A stretch of 32,991 nucleotides of DNA from Bacteroidales bacterium (GTDB lineage Bacteria > Bacteroidota > Bacteroidia > Bacteroidales > Dysgonomonadaceae). Location of the stretch: positions 1-32,991 of the forward strand of contig JAAYFR010000159.1 of the NCBI GenBank assembly GCA_012728155.1. Reading direction: 5' to 3'. Below are positions 24,112-32,664 of the stretch, one piece after another (within the stretch, counting starts at the first letter, position 1; each line of letters starts with the position of its first letter). The notes under the pieces were generated by a model. It was not told the origin of the DNA. It did not search any database and saw only the letters and a program-made list of their open reading frames with translations. Made by a program: the position numbers and the translations under genes.

Positions 24112-26655
24112 ATGAAACGATATTCTTTCTACTACATCATTATAGGATTATTACTGGTAATAAGCGTAAAGTCACAACAACCGCTGATGCCGGAAAAGAT
24201 CTATTCTTTTAATCCAATTCCGGTACAGAGACCGATAATGCTGGACAGTACAAACCTAAATAAATCTCTTTTTTCGGATGAACAACTACTCGCTTATACT
24301 ATCTCATTCCCATCACAGACGAGATTTACCACGGAGTTGAACCGTGACACCACCGGTTTTTTCAACTTGTCAAAACCGCAACAGGGAGAAGCAATACAGC
24401 TATTGTCATTCTTTGTGGATAGTGACCGCTACGGTAAAGGAAAACTCACCGTGACATCTCCCAACCCACTCGAACTATGGATAGACAATGTAAAACGAGC
24501 AACCAAAACGCAGGTAAACGACAGCCTCCATCAGTCGGGGTCGGTAGAGACCAACCTGAATGGAGCGGCAAACAATATGCGAATCGTTATCAAAATGCTT
24601 ACCTCAGCCGGGGACAAGAGCGATCCCGCCGTGAAGATCGAACTGAAACCCGACGAAAAAGATTCTCTCCTCATCTATACATTCAACAATATAGATGCCC
24701 GTAGGATCAATATCAAGGATATCCTGGAAGGAAAAAGAGTGAGCGACTCCTCCATCTCTCCCAGTGGTCGCTTCTTACTCCTTAATTTACGAGAAACATT
24801 ATCAGGAGGGAATAGCCGTGGCTATACCGAGATATATGACGCCAAACAGAAACGGACAATTTTATCGGAACCGGCAGGCAGGACACAGCTAAACTGGATG
24901 CCCCAATCGGACCTGCTCTATTATGTGGCAGACGACAATAACGGTAGAACACTCTACACATTGGACCCACTCACGGCAGAAACTAAAATTATTGCCGAAG
25001 GATTGCCGAAAGAGAATTTCTATATGGCACCCGATGAACAATCGATCTTCTTTTCTTCGAAAGAAAGTATCACCATCAGCAATCCCGGAGGATTAAAACG
25101 CTTACTGGGAATCGATGACAGGCAACCGAACTACCGTGATCGCTATTTTTTATACCGCCATTTCTTCGATACTGGCCTCACCCAACAACTTACTTTCGGA
25201 AAGCAGACCGCATCAATCAACAACATAACGGACGATATGAGGAAACTGCTCTTTTCAATCTCAGAAGAGTACCTTCTGGAACGCCCCTTCCGTAGAAGTT
25301 CGCTCTTTATGCTGGATTTAGAGACCATGGCATTGGACACGATCTGGGAAAATGAGACTTACGCCTACTCAGCCCAATTCTCACCCGATGGAAAACAACT
25401 GTTGATCCATGGCGCTCCGGAAGCGTTCGGGGGGATCGGACTCAACATCAAAGAGGGACAGATCGCCAATAGCTACGACACGCAGTCGTTTATCATGAAC
25501 CTGTCAACCCGACAAGTGGAACCGGTGACAAAAAATTTTAATCCAACGATTAACGCGCAACAGTGGAATAGTGTAGATGGCCACATTTATTACCGAGTAG
25601 AAGAGGGAGACCGCGCAAATGTCTATCGCTATAACCCCCAACGGAAGAAGTTTGAGAAGCTTCCACTGAAAGAGGATCTGATCCGCTCATTCAATATTGC
25701 CAATAATGCGGCATGGGCAACCTATACAGGGGTAAGCGCATCGAATTCAAATCGGAGCTATCTGCTGAACCTAAAGACAATGGAGTCCACCTTGATCTCT
25801 GATCCCTATGCAGAGCAATTGAATAAACTGCAATTAGGAGAAGTAAAAGAGTGGAATTTCACCAGCTCTTTTGGTGATGTGATTGAGGGACGTTACTATC
25901 TCCCCCCCCATTTCGATCCACAGAAAAAATATCCGCTGATTGTTTATTATTACGGCGGAACCAGCCCAACGGCACGAACATTCGAAAGCACTTATCCGTT
26001 ACATGTATATGCCGCGCAGGATTACGTGGTCTATACATTGCAACCGAGTGGCACCACCGGCTACGGCCAGGAGTTCTCTGCCCGCCACGTAAATGCATGG
26101 GGAGAGCAAACTGCAGAAGAGATAATTGAAGGGACCAAAGCTTTCATAGCTTCCCACTCTTTTGTAGATGGCACAAAAGTAGGTAATATCGGTGCGTCGT
26201 ATGGTGGATTTATGACGCAATACCTTATCACCAAAACCGATCTTTTCTCTGCTTCCGTATCCCATGCCGGCATCAGTAATATCACCAGTTATTGGGGCGA
26301 AGGATACTGGGGTTATTCCTACAGCGCGGGTGCAAGTGCAGGTAGTTTCCCATGGAATAATCCTGACCTCTATGTACGGCAAAGCCCACTCTTTTCTGCC
26401 GATAAGATCAACACACCGCTGTTGCTGCTGCATGGCACAGCCGATACCAATGTGCCTATCGGAGAGAGTATTCAGATGTATAACGCCTTGAAACTGCTCG
26501 GCAAGGAGGTGGAATTTATTCAGGTGGAAGGAGAAAACCACGCTATCTACGATTATGATAAACGGATCGCCTGGAACAACGCCATCTATTCCTGGTTCGC
26601 CAAATGGCTGAAAGAAGACTCACGCTGGTGGGATTCGATGTTCCCCGACAATTGA
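24112..26655 (+). CDS. S9 family (prolyl oligopeptidase/DPP-IV-like) serine peptidase
   Basis: A large exported peptidase, 847 residues, with signal peptide MKRYSFYYIIIGLLLVISVKS. An N-terminal region of beta-sandwich character (about 30-190) precedes a beta-propeller with WD-like blades (about 195-590, e.g. SPSGRFLLLNL, FSPDGKQLLIH) and a C-terminal alpha/beta hydrolase domain (about 600-847). The catalytic triad is complete: Ser696 in GASYGGFMT, Asp778 in HGTADTNVP and His810 in GENHAIYDYDKR. Such enzymes release dipeptides or acyl-amino acids from peptides, fitting a peptide-fermenting organism. The exact cleavage preference is not evident. It is followed 12 bases later by the inositol-monophosphatase gene. 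Confidence 0.95.
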   Translation: MKRYSFYYIIIGLLLVISVKSQQPLMPEKIYSFNPIPVQRPIMLDSTNLNKSLFSDEQLLAYTISFPSQTRFTTELNRDTTGFFNLSKPQQGEAIQLLSFFVDSDRYGKGKLTVTSPNPLELWIDNVKRATKTQVNDSLHQSGSVETNLNGAANNMRIVIKMLTSAGDKSDPAVKIELKPDEKDSLLIYTFNNIDARRINIKDILEGKRVSDSSISPSGRFLLLNLRETLSGGNSRGYTEIYDAKQKRTILSEPAGRTQLNWMPQSDLLYYVADDNNGRTLYTLDPLTAETKIIAEGLPKENFYMAPDEQSIFFSSKESITISNPGGLKRLLGIDDRQPNYRDRYFLYRHFFDTGLTQQLTFGKQTASINNITDDMRKLLFSISEEYLLERPFRRSSLFMLDLETMALDTIWENETYAYSAQFSPDGKQLLIHGAPEAFGGIGLNIKEGQIANSYDTQSFIMNLSTRQVEPVTKNFNPTINAQQWNSVDGHIYYRVEEGDRANVYRYNPQRKKFEKLPLKEDLIRSFNIANNAAWATYTGVSASNSNRSYLLNLKTMESTLISDPYAEQLNKLQLGEVKEWNFTSSFGDVIEGRYYLPPHFDPQKKYPLIVYYYGGTSPTARTFESTYPLHVYAAQDYVVYTLQPSGTTGYGQEFSARHVNAWGEQTAEEIIEGTKAFIASHSFVDGTKVGNIGASYGGFMTQYLITKTDLFSASVSHAGISNITSYWGEGYWGYSYSAGASAGSFPWNNPDLYVRQSPLFSADKINTPLLLLHGTADTNVPIGESIQMYNALKLLGKEVEFIQVEGENHAIYDYDKRIAWNNAIYSWFAKWLKEDSRWWDSMFPDN

Positions 26656-26667
26656 AAAATAAATAAT

Positions 26668-27453
26668 ATGGATCTGGAAAAACTATGTAATGAAGTAAAA
26701 AAATTGGCACTCTCTACAGGAGAGTACCTGAAAACGGAACAAACCACCTTGTGCAAAAAAGATATTGAGTTGAAAGGGACACGCAATTATGTGACATATA
26801 TCGATAAAGAGGCGGAGAACCGATTAGTGGAAGGATTGAGACGATTACTTCCCGAAGCAGGATTCCTCACCGAAGAAGAGACGGTGCAGTTTGAACAGAA
26901 AGAGCTCACCTGGATCATCGATCCGCTAGACGGCACTTCCAACTATATACATGGCGACCCTACTTTTTCTGTCAGTATTGCTCTGATGAAGAAAAAAGAG
27001 ATTATCTTGGGTGTGGTACACGATCCGCTGGCAGCACACACTTATTCTGCTACAGGAACGGGCAAGGCATTTCTGAATGATAACCCGATCACAGTGAGTA
27101 GTCACCCCACCTTAGTGAATGGGTATATCGGGTTTGGCATACCATACAGTCTGGATGAGAGGGGTGAGCAGATCCTCAGAAATGCGATGAAACAATTCCG
27201 CAAATGTAGTTTTCGCATCAAGGGATCGGCAGCATTGGAGATTTGTTACGTGGCTGCCGGCATCTGCGACACATTCTTTCATAGCGGACTGTCGCCATGG
27301 GATGTGGCTGCCGGAACATTTATCCTGCAGCGTGCCGGCGGAAAGTGTACGGATTTCTCCGGAGGCGACAATTATATTTTTAATAAAGAACTGGTCGCTT
27401 CAAATGGCGTCATTCATCAAGAAATTATGGAAACTATCATACAAGGAAACTAA
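26668..27453 (+). CDS. Inositol monophosphatase family protein
   Basis: A lithium-sensitive-type Mg-dependent phosphatase of 261 residues. Metal ligands are visible: Glu70/Glu71 in FLTEEET, the WIIDPLDGTSNY motif (82-93; Asp85, Asp88) and Asp212 in SPWDVAAGTFILQRAGG. Family members act on inositol phosphates, on 3'-phosphoadenosine phosphates (CysQ) or, as SuhB, also in rRNA processing; the sequence does not decide which. It is 12 bases behind the S9 gene and its stop codon overlaps the zupT start as TAATG, so the three genes are probably cotranscribed, with coupling between this gene and the transporter. Confidence 0.94.
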   Translation: MDLEKLCNEVKKLALSTGEYLKTEQTTLCKKDIELKGTRNYVTYIDKEAENRLVEGLRRLLPEAGFLTEEETVQFEQKELTWIIDPLDGTSNYIHGDPTFSVSIALMKKKEIILGVVHDPLAAHTYSATGTGKAFLNDNPITVSSHPTLVNGYIGFGIPYSLDERGEQILRNAMKQFRKCSFRIKGSAALEICYVAAGICDTFFHSGLSPWDVAAGTFILQRAGGKCTDFSGGDNYIFNKELVASNGVIHQEIMETIIQGN

Positions 27454-28247
27454 TGGAAAATCAGACTGTATTAACAGCATTCCTGATGACCCTTTTTGCC
27501 GGTTTATCGACTGGTATAGGCAGTTTAATCTCACTTCTGGCCAAACGTACCAACACCAATTTTCTAAGTCTCTCCTTAGGCCTTTCCGCGGGTGTGATGA
27601 TTTATGTCTCTTTCATGGAATTGATGCCTAAATCGTTAGACTCTCTCATCGGAGTATTTGGCCAAAGAGTGGGGACACTTTATTTGATGCTTGGATTTTT
27701 CGGCGGTATAGCGCTGATCGCATTGATAGATTTTCTGGTTCCCAAATCACAGAACCCACACGAAATACATGGCGTGGAGGAGATGAAGACAAACTACAGA
27801 TTGAAACAGACAGGTGTGATCACAGCCATCACCATCGCCATCCACAACTTCCCCGAAGGAATTGCCACATTCATGTCGGCTATGAACTCAGTTGAAGTGG
27901 CCATTCCCATTACCGTGGCAATAGCTATCCATAATATTCCAGAAGGAATTGCCGTGGCGGTACCCATTTACCATTCTACCGGCAACCGAAAAAAAGCATT
28001 CTGGCTCTCATTTGCATCGGGATTGGCAGAACCGTTGGGTGCACTGATCGCATTCTTTTTCCTGCTTCCATTTTGGAATCCGGTACTGGACGCCTTTATC
28101 CTTTCAGCTATTTCAGGTATCATGGTCTTTATCTCCCTGGATGAATTACTACCCAGCGCGGAGAAATATGGAAAGCACCATCTCTCCATTATCGGGCTGG
28201 TGATTGGAATGGCGATTATGGCGTTAAGCCTTTATTTGTTCATCTAA
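27453..28247 (+). CDS. zupT: ZIP family zinc/divalent metal transporter
   Basis: An inner-membrane importer of Zn2+ and other divalent metals, 264 residues with eight hydrophobic helices. The metal-binding signatures of the ZIP family are both intact: HNFPEG (131-136) and HNIPEG (160-165). The hydrophilic loop between helices III and IV (about 97-120) is the usual variable one, with a short His/Glu patch. The start codon overlaps the preceding stop by one base (TAATG). The gene's last bases carry the -33 box of the next gene's promoter. Confidence 0.93.
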   Translation: MENQTVLTAFLMTLFAGLSTGIGSLISLLAKRTNTNFLSLSLGLSAGVMIYVSFMELMPKSLDSLIGVFGQRVGTLYLMLGFFGGIALIALIDFLVPKSQNPHEIHGVEEMKTNYRLKQTGVITAITIAIHNFPEGIATFMSAMNSVEVAIPITVAIAIHNIPEGIAVAVPIYHSTGNRKKAFWLSFASGLAEPLGALIAFFFLLPFWNPVLDAFILSAISGIMVFISLDELLPSAEKYGKHHLSIIGLVIGMAIMALSLYLFI

Positions 28248-28266
28248 ACAAAATAGATTATTTTTG
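28235..28266 (+). promoter_or_regulatory. Promoter for the XRE-cupin regulator and acyl-CoA ligase
   Basis: TTTG (28235-28238), a 20-base spacer and TATTTTTG (28259-28266) give a full Bacteroidetes consensus promoter. The -33 box lies inside the zupT coding end. The inferred start near 28272 is about 28 bases before the regulator's ATG at 28300, which supports that start over an upstream one. Confidence 0.7.
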
Positions 28267-28299
28267 TTCCTCTTTTCAAACACGCATATAAATACAGCT

Positions 28300-28860
28300 A
28301 TGACAACAGATATCAAACAGATCGGCGAACGAATTAAAGGGTTGCGCGAAGCAGTCAATCTCTCCACTTGCGAGATGGCTCATAGGTTAGAAATAGATAC
28401 CGATGATTATTTACAATTTGAAGCAGGAGAGAGAGATATCTCTGTTTCATTTTTGCAAAGGATTGAACGAGAGTTCAATGTGGATATGGGCACTTTGATG
28501 TTTGGCACAGAACCCCGAATGAATTCTTATTTTATTACCAGAAAAGATAAAGGCGTTAGTGTAGAAAGGGTTTCAGCCTATAAATACCAGTCGCTCACCT
28601 CAGGATTCACAAATAATGTGGCGGAAATTTTCGTAGTCACGGTGGAACCCAAGCCAATGGAGACCGATTTCTACCAGAACATCCATGCAGGACAAGAATT
28701 CAATATGGTACTGGAAGGGAGTATGTTGCTATATATCAATGGAAAAGAACTGGAATTGAATGAGGGAGACAGCATCTATTTCGATTCATCACTGCCACAC
28801 GGAATGAAGGCGCGCCACGGTAAACCGGTAAAGTTTCTTGCCGTCGTCCTCTATCCATAA
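28300..28860 (+). CDS. XRE-family helix-turn-helix + cupin transcriptional regulator
   Basis: A 186-residue regulator with an N-terminal lambda-repressor-type HTH (about 7-62, IKGLREAVNLSTCEMAHRLEID) joined to a C-terminal cupin barrel (about 110-184, with HAGQEFNMVLEGSMLLYING and GDSIYFDSSLPHGMKA; possible metal or ligand residues His129, Glu133 and His167). Such proteins sense a small ligand through the cupin and control adjacent genes. I chose the ATG at 28300 because it follows the promoter, although the frame is open from 28264, inside the promoter. It is 80 bases before the acyl-CoA ligase, a pairing often seen in Bacteroidetes. Confidence 0.92.
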   Translation: MTTDIKQIGERIKGLREAVNLSTCEMAHRLEIDTDDYLQFEAGERDISVSFLQRIEREFNVDMGTLMFGTEPRMNSYFITRKDKGVSVERVSAYKYQSLTSGFTNNVAEIFVVTVEPKPMETDFYQNIHAGQEFNMVLEGSMLLYINGKELELNEGDSIYFDSSLPHGMKARHGKPVKFLAVVLYP

Positions 28861-28940
28861 TCAATCTAGAAACAAAATATCATCCTCTAATTGTCACCAT
28901 CTTTCCATACTAAAGATTGTGAGTTCATTATAAGGTTATT

Positions 28941-30593
28941 ATGTTAGAAAAATTTATACAAAAAATCTCATTCAGTTCGCACCAGGATTTTATCGATCAT
29001 TACGATATCACAGTACCGGAGAATTTTAATTTTGCATATGATGTAGCCTATGAATGGGCAGAGACAAATCCCAATAAGAGAGCACTCTGTTGGACCAACG
29101 ACAAGGGAGATCACAAAGATCTGACATTCGGAGAGCTGAAAAAGCTGTCTGACAAGACAGCCTCATTTTTCCAATCCTTAGGTATCGGGAAAGGAGATAT
29201 GGTGATGCTTATCTTGAAACGGAGCATCGAATTCTGGCCGACTCTCCTGGCACTGAACAAGATAGGTGCCATAGCGATCCCGGCGACCCACCTACTGACC
29301 GACAAAGATATTATCTACCGTAACAATGCTGCCGACATAAAAGCAATTGTGGCTTTGCAAGACAATAACCTGATAGGACATGTGAACCTGGCAATGGCCA
29401 AATCTCCTACGGTACAAAACCGCATCTTGGTTGGCGACAACATCCCCGAAGGATGGATCGACTTCCAACGTGGAGTGGAAGAAGCAGCACCGTTTGTCAG
29501 ACCGGAAAAAGTGAATGAGAACAGCGATATCATGATCCTCTACTTCACCTCCGGCACTACGGGAGAGCCCAAAATGGTGATCCATGATTTTACCTACCCT
29601 TTAGGACATATCACTACCGCCAAATATTGGCATAACCTGCATGAGGATAGCTTGCACCTGACAGTTGCAGATACCGGATGGGCCAAAGCGGTATGGGGAA
29701 AATTATATGGCCAGTGGATCGTGGGTGCCTGTGTATTTGTGTATGACTTCGAAGGTCGTTTTATCCCGCAGGATATGCTCCGGATGATCTCAGAATACAA
29801 AGTCACTTCATTCTGTGCTCCTCCCACTATCTTCCGGTTTTTAATCCGTGAAGATCTGACCAAATACGACCTTTCGGCACTGGAATATTGCACCACCGCG
29901 GGAGAGGCCCTCAACCCGTCGGTATTCGATATTTTTTATAGACAGACCGGCATCAAGATGATGGAAGCATTTGGACAGACCGAAACAGCTCCCACCATTA
30001 TCACCTTCCCCTGGATTGAACCGAAACCGGGATCGATGGGTGTTCCAAATCCACTCTACAAGATGGACCTGCTTACACACGACGGGCGATCAGCCGAAGA
30101 TGGAGAGCAGGGCGAAATTGTTTTCTATACCGACGAAAAACGCCCCCTTGCCCTGTTCAAAGGATACTATCGCGACGAAGCACTTACCCATGAGGTATAT
30201 GCAGACCATGTGTATCATACAGGGGATATGGCTTGGCGTGATGAAGATGGCTACTACTGGTTTGTGGGGCGTACCGACGATGTAATCAAGAGTTCCGGTT
30301 ATCGTATCGGCCCGTTTGAGGTGGAAAGTGCCTTAATGACCCACCCTGCCGTTGTGGAGTGTGCGATCACCGGAGTACCCGATGAGATCAGGGGTCAAGT
30401 GATCAAGGCTACCATTGTACTGGCACAAGAGTACAAAGATAAAGCGGGCGATGAACTGGTCAAAGAGATACAAAATCATGTAAAAAATGTGACTGCTCCC
30501 TATAAATACCCTCGACTGATTGAATTTGTCAATGAACTACCCAAAACGATTAGCGGAAAAATTAGACGCGTGGAAATCAGAGAAAAGAATTAA
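28941..30593 (+). CDS. AMP-dependent acyl-CoA synthetase (medium-chain/ACSM-like)
   Basis: An ANL-superfamily ligase of 550 residues that activates a carboxylic acid as the acyl-adenylate and then as the CoA thioester. Motifs: P-loop FTSGTTGEPK (202-211), the EAFGQTETAP motif that binds AMP, HTGDMAWRDEDGYYWFVGR with the ribose-binding Asp, the hinge and DDVIKSSGYRIGPFEVES, and the catalytic Lys540 in PKTISGKIRR. The overall wording is nearest to ACSM-type medium-chain or acetyl/propionyl-type ligases; the acid cannot be predicted. It follows the XRE-cupin regulator and precedes fabD by 33 bases. Confidence 0.92.
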   Translation: MLEKFIQKISFSSHQDFIDHYDITVPENFNFAYDVAYEWAETNPNKRALCWTNDKGDHKDLTFGELKKLSDKTASFFQSLGIGKGDMVMLILKRSIEFWPTLLALNKIGAIAIPATHLLTDKDIIYRNNAADIKAIVALQDNNLIGHVNLAMAKSPTVQNRILVGDNIPEGWIDFQRGVEEAAPFVRPEKVNENSDIMILYFTSGTTGEPKMVIHDFTYPLGHITTAKYWHNLHEDSLHLTVADTGWAKAVWGKLYGQWIVGACVFVYDFEGRFIPQDMLRMISEYKVTSFCAPPTIFRFLIREDLTKYDLSALEYCTTAGEALNPSVFDIFYRQTGIKMMEAFGQTETAPTIITFPWIEPKPGSMGVPNPLYKMDLLTHDGRSAEDGEQGEIVFYTDEKRPLALFKGYYRDEALTHEVYADHVYHTGDMAWRDEDGYYWFVGRTDDVIKSSGYRIGPFEVESALMTHPAVVECAITGVPDEIRGQVIKATIVLAQEYKDKAGDELVKEIQNHVKNVTAPYKYPRLIEFVNELPKTISGKIRRVEIREKN

Positions 30594-30626
30594 TGCAACA
30601 AAAAGAACAATACAAATAGTGAAATA

Positions 30627-31508
30627 ATGAAAAAAGCATACCTATTTCCCGGTCAGGGAGCGCAGTTTGTGGGCATGGGAAAAGAGTTATACGAAACATC
30701 TCTCTTAGCAAAAGATTTATTTGAACAAGCAAACGAGATATTGGGTTTCCGAATCACCGACCTGATGTTTACAGGAACGGACGAAGATCTGAGACAGACA
30801 AAGGTTACACAACCGGCCATCTTTCTCCATTCAGTGATCCTTGCAAAAACAATGGGAGAAGCCTTCAAACCGGACATGACCGCAGGTCATTCACTCGGAG
30901 AATTCTCCGCGTTGGTGGCTGCAGGAGCCTTGTCGTTTGAAGATGGACTAAAACTGGTATATACCCGTGCATTGGCGATGCAAAAGGCATGTGAAGCCAA
31001 CCCCTCTACCATGGCAGCAATCCTCGCCCTTCCCGACGAAAAGGTGGAAGAGATCTGTGCCTCCATCGATGATGTGGTTGTACCCGCCAACTACAACTGT
31101 CCGGGACAGATTGTGATCTCCGGCACCATTGACGGAGTAGAAAAAGCATGTGAGCTGATGAAAATAGCTGGAGCCAAACGTGCATTGCCGTTGAAAGTTG
31201 GTGGCGCTTTCCACTCACCCTTGATGGAACCCGCCCGTATAAAACTGTCGGAAGCTATCGAATCGACTCCTTTTACAATCCCTTTCTGCCCTATATACCA
31301 GAACGTATCCACCTCCGCTGAGACCGATCCCGACAGCATCAAGAAGAATCTGATTGCACAACTTACCTCGCCGGTAAAATGGACACAATCGGTGCAACAG
31401 ATGATTGCCGATGGTGCCACCGAATTTGTGGAACTCGGCCCGGGGAATGTATTGCAAGGACTCGTTTCAAAGATAGACAAAGAGGCATCCGTTTCAGGAA
31501 AACAATAA
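30627..31508 (+). CDS. fabD: Malonyl-CoA-acyl carrier protein transacylase
   Basis: Transfers malonate from CoA to acyl carrier protein, starting each cycle of type II fatty-acid synthesis. The 293-residue protein opens with YLFPGQGAQFVGMG (5-18), has nucleophile Ser89 in GHSLGEFSAL, Arg114 in the VYTRALAMQ region for the malonyl carboxylate and His196 in GGAFHSPLM. All catalytic residues are present. It is not in a fab cluster; instead it follows the acyl-CoA ligase by 33 bases, so acid activation and fatty-acid initiation may be cotranscribed. Confidence 0.97.
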   Translation: MKKAYLFPGQGAQFVGMGKELYETSLLAKDLFEQANEILGFRITDLMFTGTDEDLRQTKVTQPAIFLHSVILAKTMGEAFKPDMTAGHSLGEFSALVAAGALSFEDGLKLVYTRALAMQKACEANPSTMAAILALPDEKVEEICASIDDVVVPANYNCPGQIVISGTIDGVEKACELMKIAGAKRALPLKVGGAFHSPLMEPARIKLSEAIESTPFTIPFCPIYQNVSTSAETDPDSIKKNLIAQLTSPVKWTQSVQQMIADGATEFVELGPGNVLQGLVSKIDKEASVSGKQ

Positions 31509-31805
31509 CCGTTTGCTGATATTCCAACAGAATAAAAGGGCTTTCCTCAGTTACAATACGCTCTTGTAAACCGGCAAGATGGAGTTGCTACAGGAGCAGT
31601 TTACCACCGTCTCTTCCGAGAGATCGATACAGGTGTTATCGCTCACTTGGGGATTCGGGGGATTACTGAAGGGTATGGCAGGCTAGCGTAGCGACCGGTT
31701 TCGGTGCTTTCTAAATATCAGAGATAGAACAAGCACTGGTAATTGTTGCACTTGAATCCCAAGGAGTCACCGTTTTAATCGTTTAAGGTTTCTTATCTGT
31801 TTTTT
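31509..31805. other. About 300 bases without an intact gene
   Basis: Both strands were read and no convincing CDS was found. The minus strand is open for 44 codons (31682-31551) but has no start and no family I recognise. A small hairpin at 31690-31708 (AGC-ACCG/CGGT-GCT with one bulged G, loop GTTT) followed by TTTCT could end the fabD transcript, about 180 bases after the stop. No tRNA or repeat was seen. The stretch could be a relic of a lost gene, which cannot be shown from sequence alone. Confidence 0.4.
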
Positions 31806-31837
31806 TTTGTTCAAATCCCAATTTGAAAATATATTTG
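31806..31837 (+). promoter_or_regulatory. Promoter for DUF4919 gene
   Basis: TTTG (31806-31809, end of an eight-T run), a 20-base spacer and TATATTTG (31830-31837) match the Bacteroidetes consensus fully. The start codon at 31869 is about 27 bases after the inferred transcription start. Confidence 0.75.
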
Positions 31838-31868
31838 CACGGTAACACCATTACTAAAACAGAAAGTT

Positions 31869-32570
31869 ATGAAAAAACTGATATTCATCTTTTCATTCAT
31901 TTCGTTGGTTGTTGTTTCAAGCAACGCACAGGATGAGTTTTTCAGTGCTCCCGATTACTCCCAGATCAAAAGAAATGTAAAGGAGTCCGCCTCATCCTAT
32001 TATTTTCCCAAATTAATGGAAAAATATATAGCCGGCGACGAGAAGATGACATTTGAAGAAGGTCGTCATCTCTATTTCGGTTTTATTTATCAACCTCAGT
32101 ATATGCCGATAGACACCTCCTCCTATAACGCTCAACTGGCACAGGTACTATCAAGAAAGTCGTTCTCACCGACTGATTATGCCAATATACTGGAATATTC
32201 CAATGCACTATTACTCGAAGATCCATTCAATCTGCGCGCTTTGAATGCCAAACTACTGGTATATGCACAACTGGACAATACCGAAGAGTATAAAAAGGTA
32301 GCACAGCAAAGACATATCGTACAGAATGCCATTGTAAGTACCGGCGACGGCATGTCGGACAAAACTCCGTTCTTCGTCATCAAAGTGGCTCATGAATACG
32401 ACATCCTTCCTTTTTTAGGGTACAATTTTGGGGGGAGTGATAAAGTTATCTCAAGGAAAAAGATTAATTACCTGACCCTCGGAGATAACCAATTCGGTGT
32501 GGAGCGGGTTTATTTCAATATTGCACCCGTTATCGACCACGTAAGTTCACGAGGCGGCGGAAAGATGTAG
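31869..32570 (+). CDS. DUF4919 family exported protein
   Basis: A 233-residue protein with signal peptide MKKLIFIFSFISLVVVSSNA and a mature body matching DUF4919, a Bacteroidetes family of unknown function. Recognisable parts are the PDYSQIKRNV opening, GRHLYFGFIYQPQYMPID and the DPFNLRALNAKLLVYAQLDN segment that resembles a tetratricopeptide-like helical pair; the C-terminal third is beta-rich (KKINYLTLGDNQFGVERVYFNI). It is monocistronic with its own promoter and faces the mutase gene. Confidence 0.85.
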   Translation: MKKLIFIFSFISLVVVSSNAQDEFFSAPDYSQIKRNVKESASSYYFPKLMEKYIAGDEKMTFEEGRHLYFGFIYQPQYMPIDTSSYNAQLAQVLSRKSFSPTDYANILEYSNALLLEDPFNLRALNAKLLVYAQLDNTEEYKKVAQQRHIVQNAIVSTGDGMSDKTPFFVIKVAHEYDILPFLGYNFGGSDKVISRKKINYLTLGDNQFGVERVYFNIAPVIDHVSSRGGGKM

Positions 32571-32585
32571 TATTGCCAAAGGCAC

Positions 32586-32629
32586 AAAAAACCTCTCCCG
32601 ATCCTGTCTTGTATAACAGTCTCGGAGAG
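32586..32629 (-). terminator. Terminator between DUF4919 and the mutase gene
   Basis: CTCTCC (32593-32598) pairs with GGAGAG (32624-32629), the stem continuing through CGA/TCG with one bulge and CTGT/ACAG around a short loop. On the minus strand the stem is followed by a run of six T (32591-32586), so it ends the mutase transcript. It may also slow the convergent DUF4919 transcript, although the plus-strand T-run is short. Confidence 0.75.
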
Positions 32630-32664
32630 CGGATTTTCAATTATTAAACGTTCTAAGTCTCTAC

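Noticed and set aside
25999..26541. 180-codon minus-strand open frame within the S9 peptidase gene
   Set aside because: It covers the catalytic domain of the peptidase on the opposite strand; the peptidase triad is intact, so this is chance.
31741..31805. TTGTTGCACTTG-like sequence resembling an IS30 end
   Set aside because: No transposase remnant, partner inverted repeat or target duplication is visible nearby.
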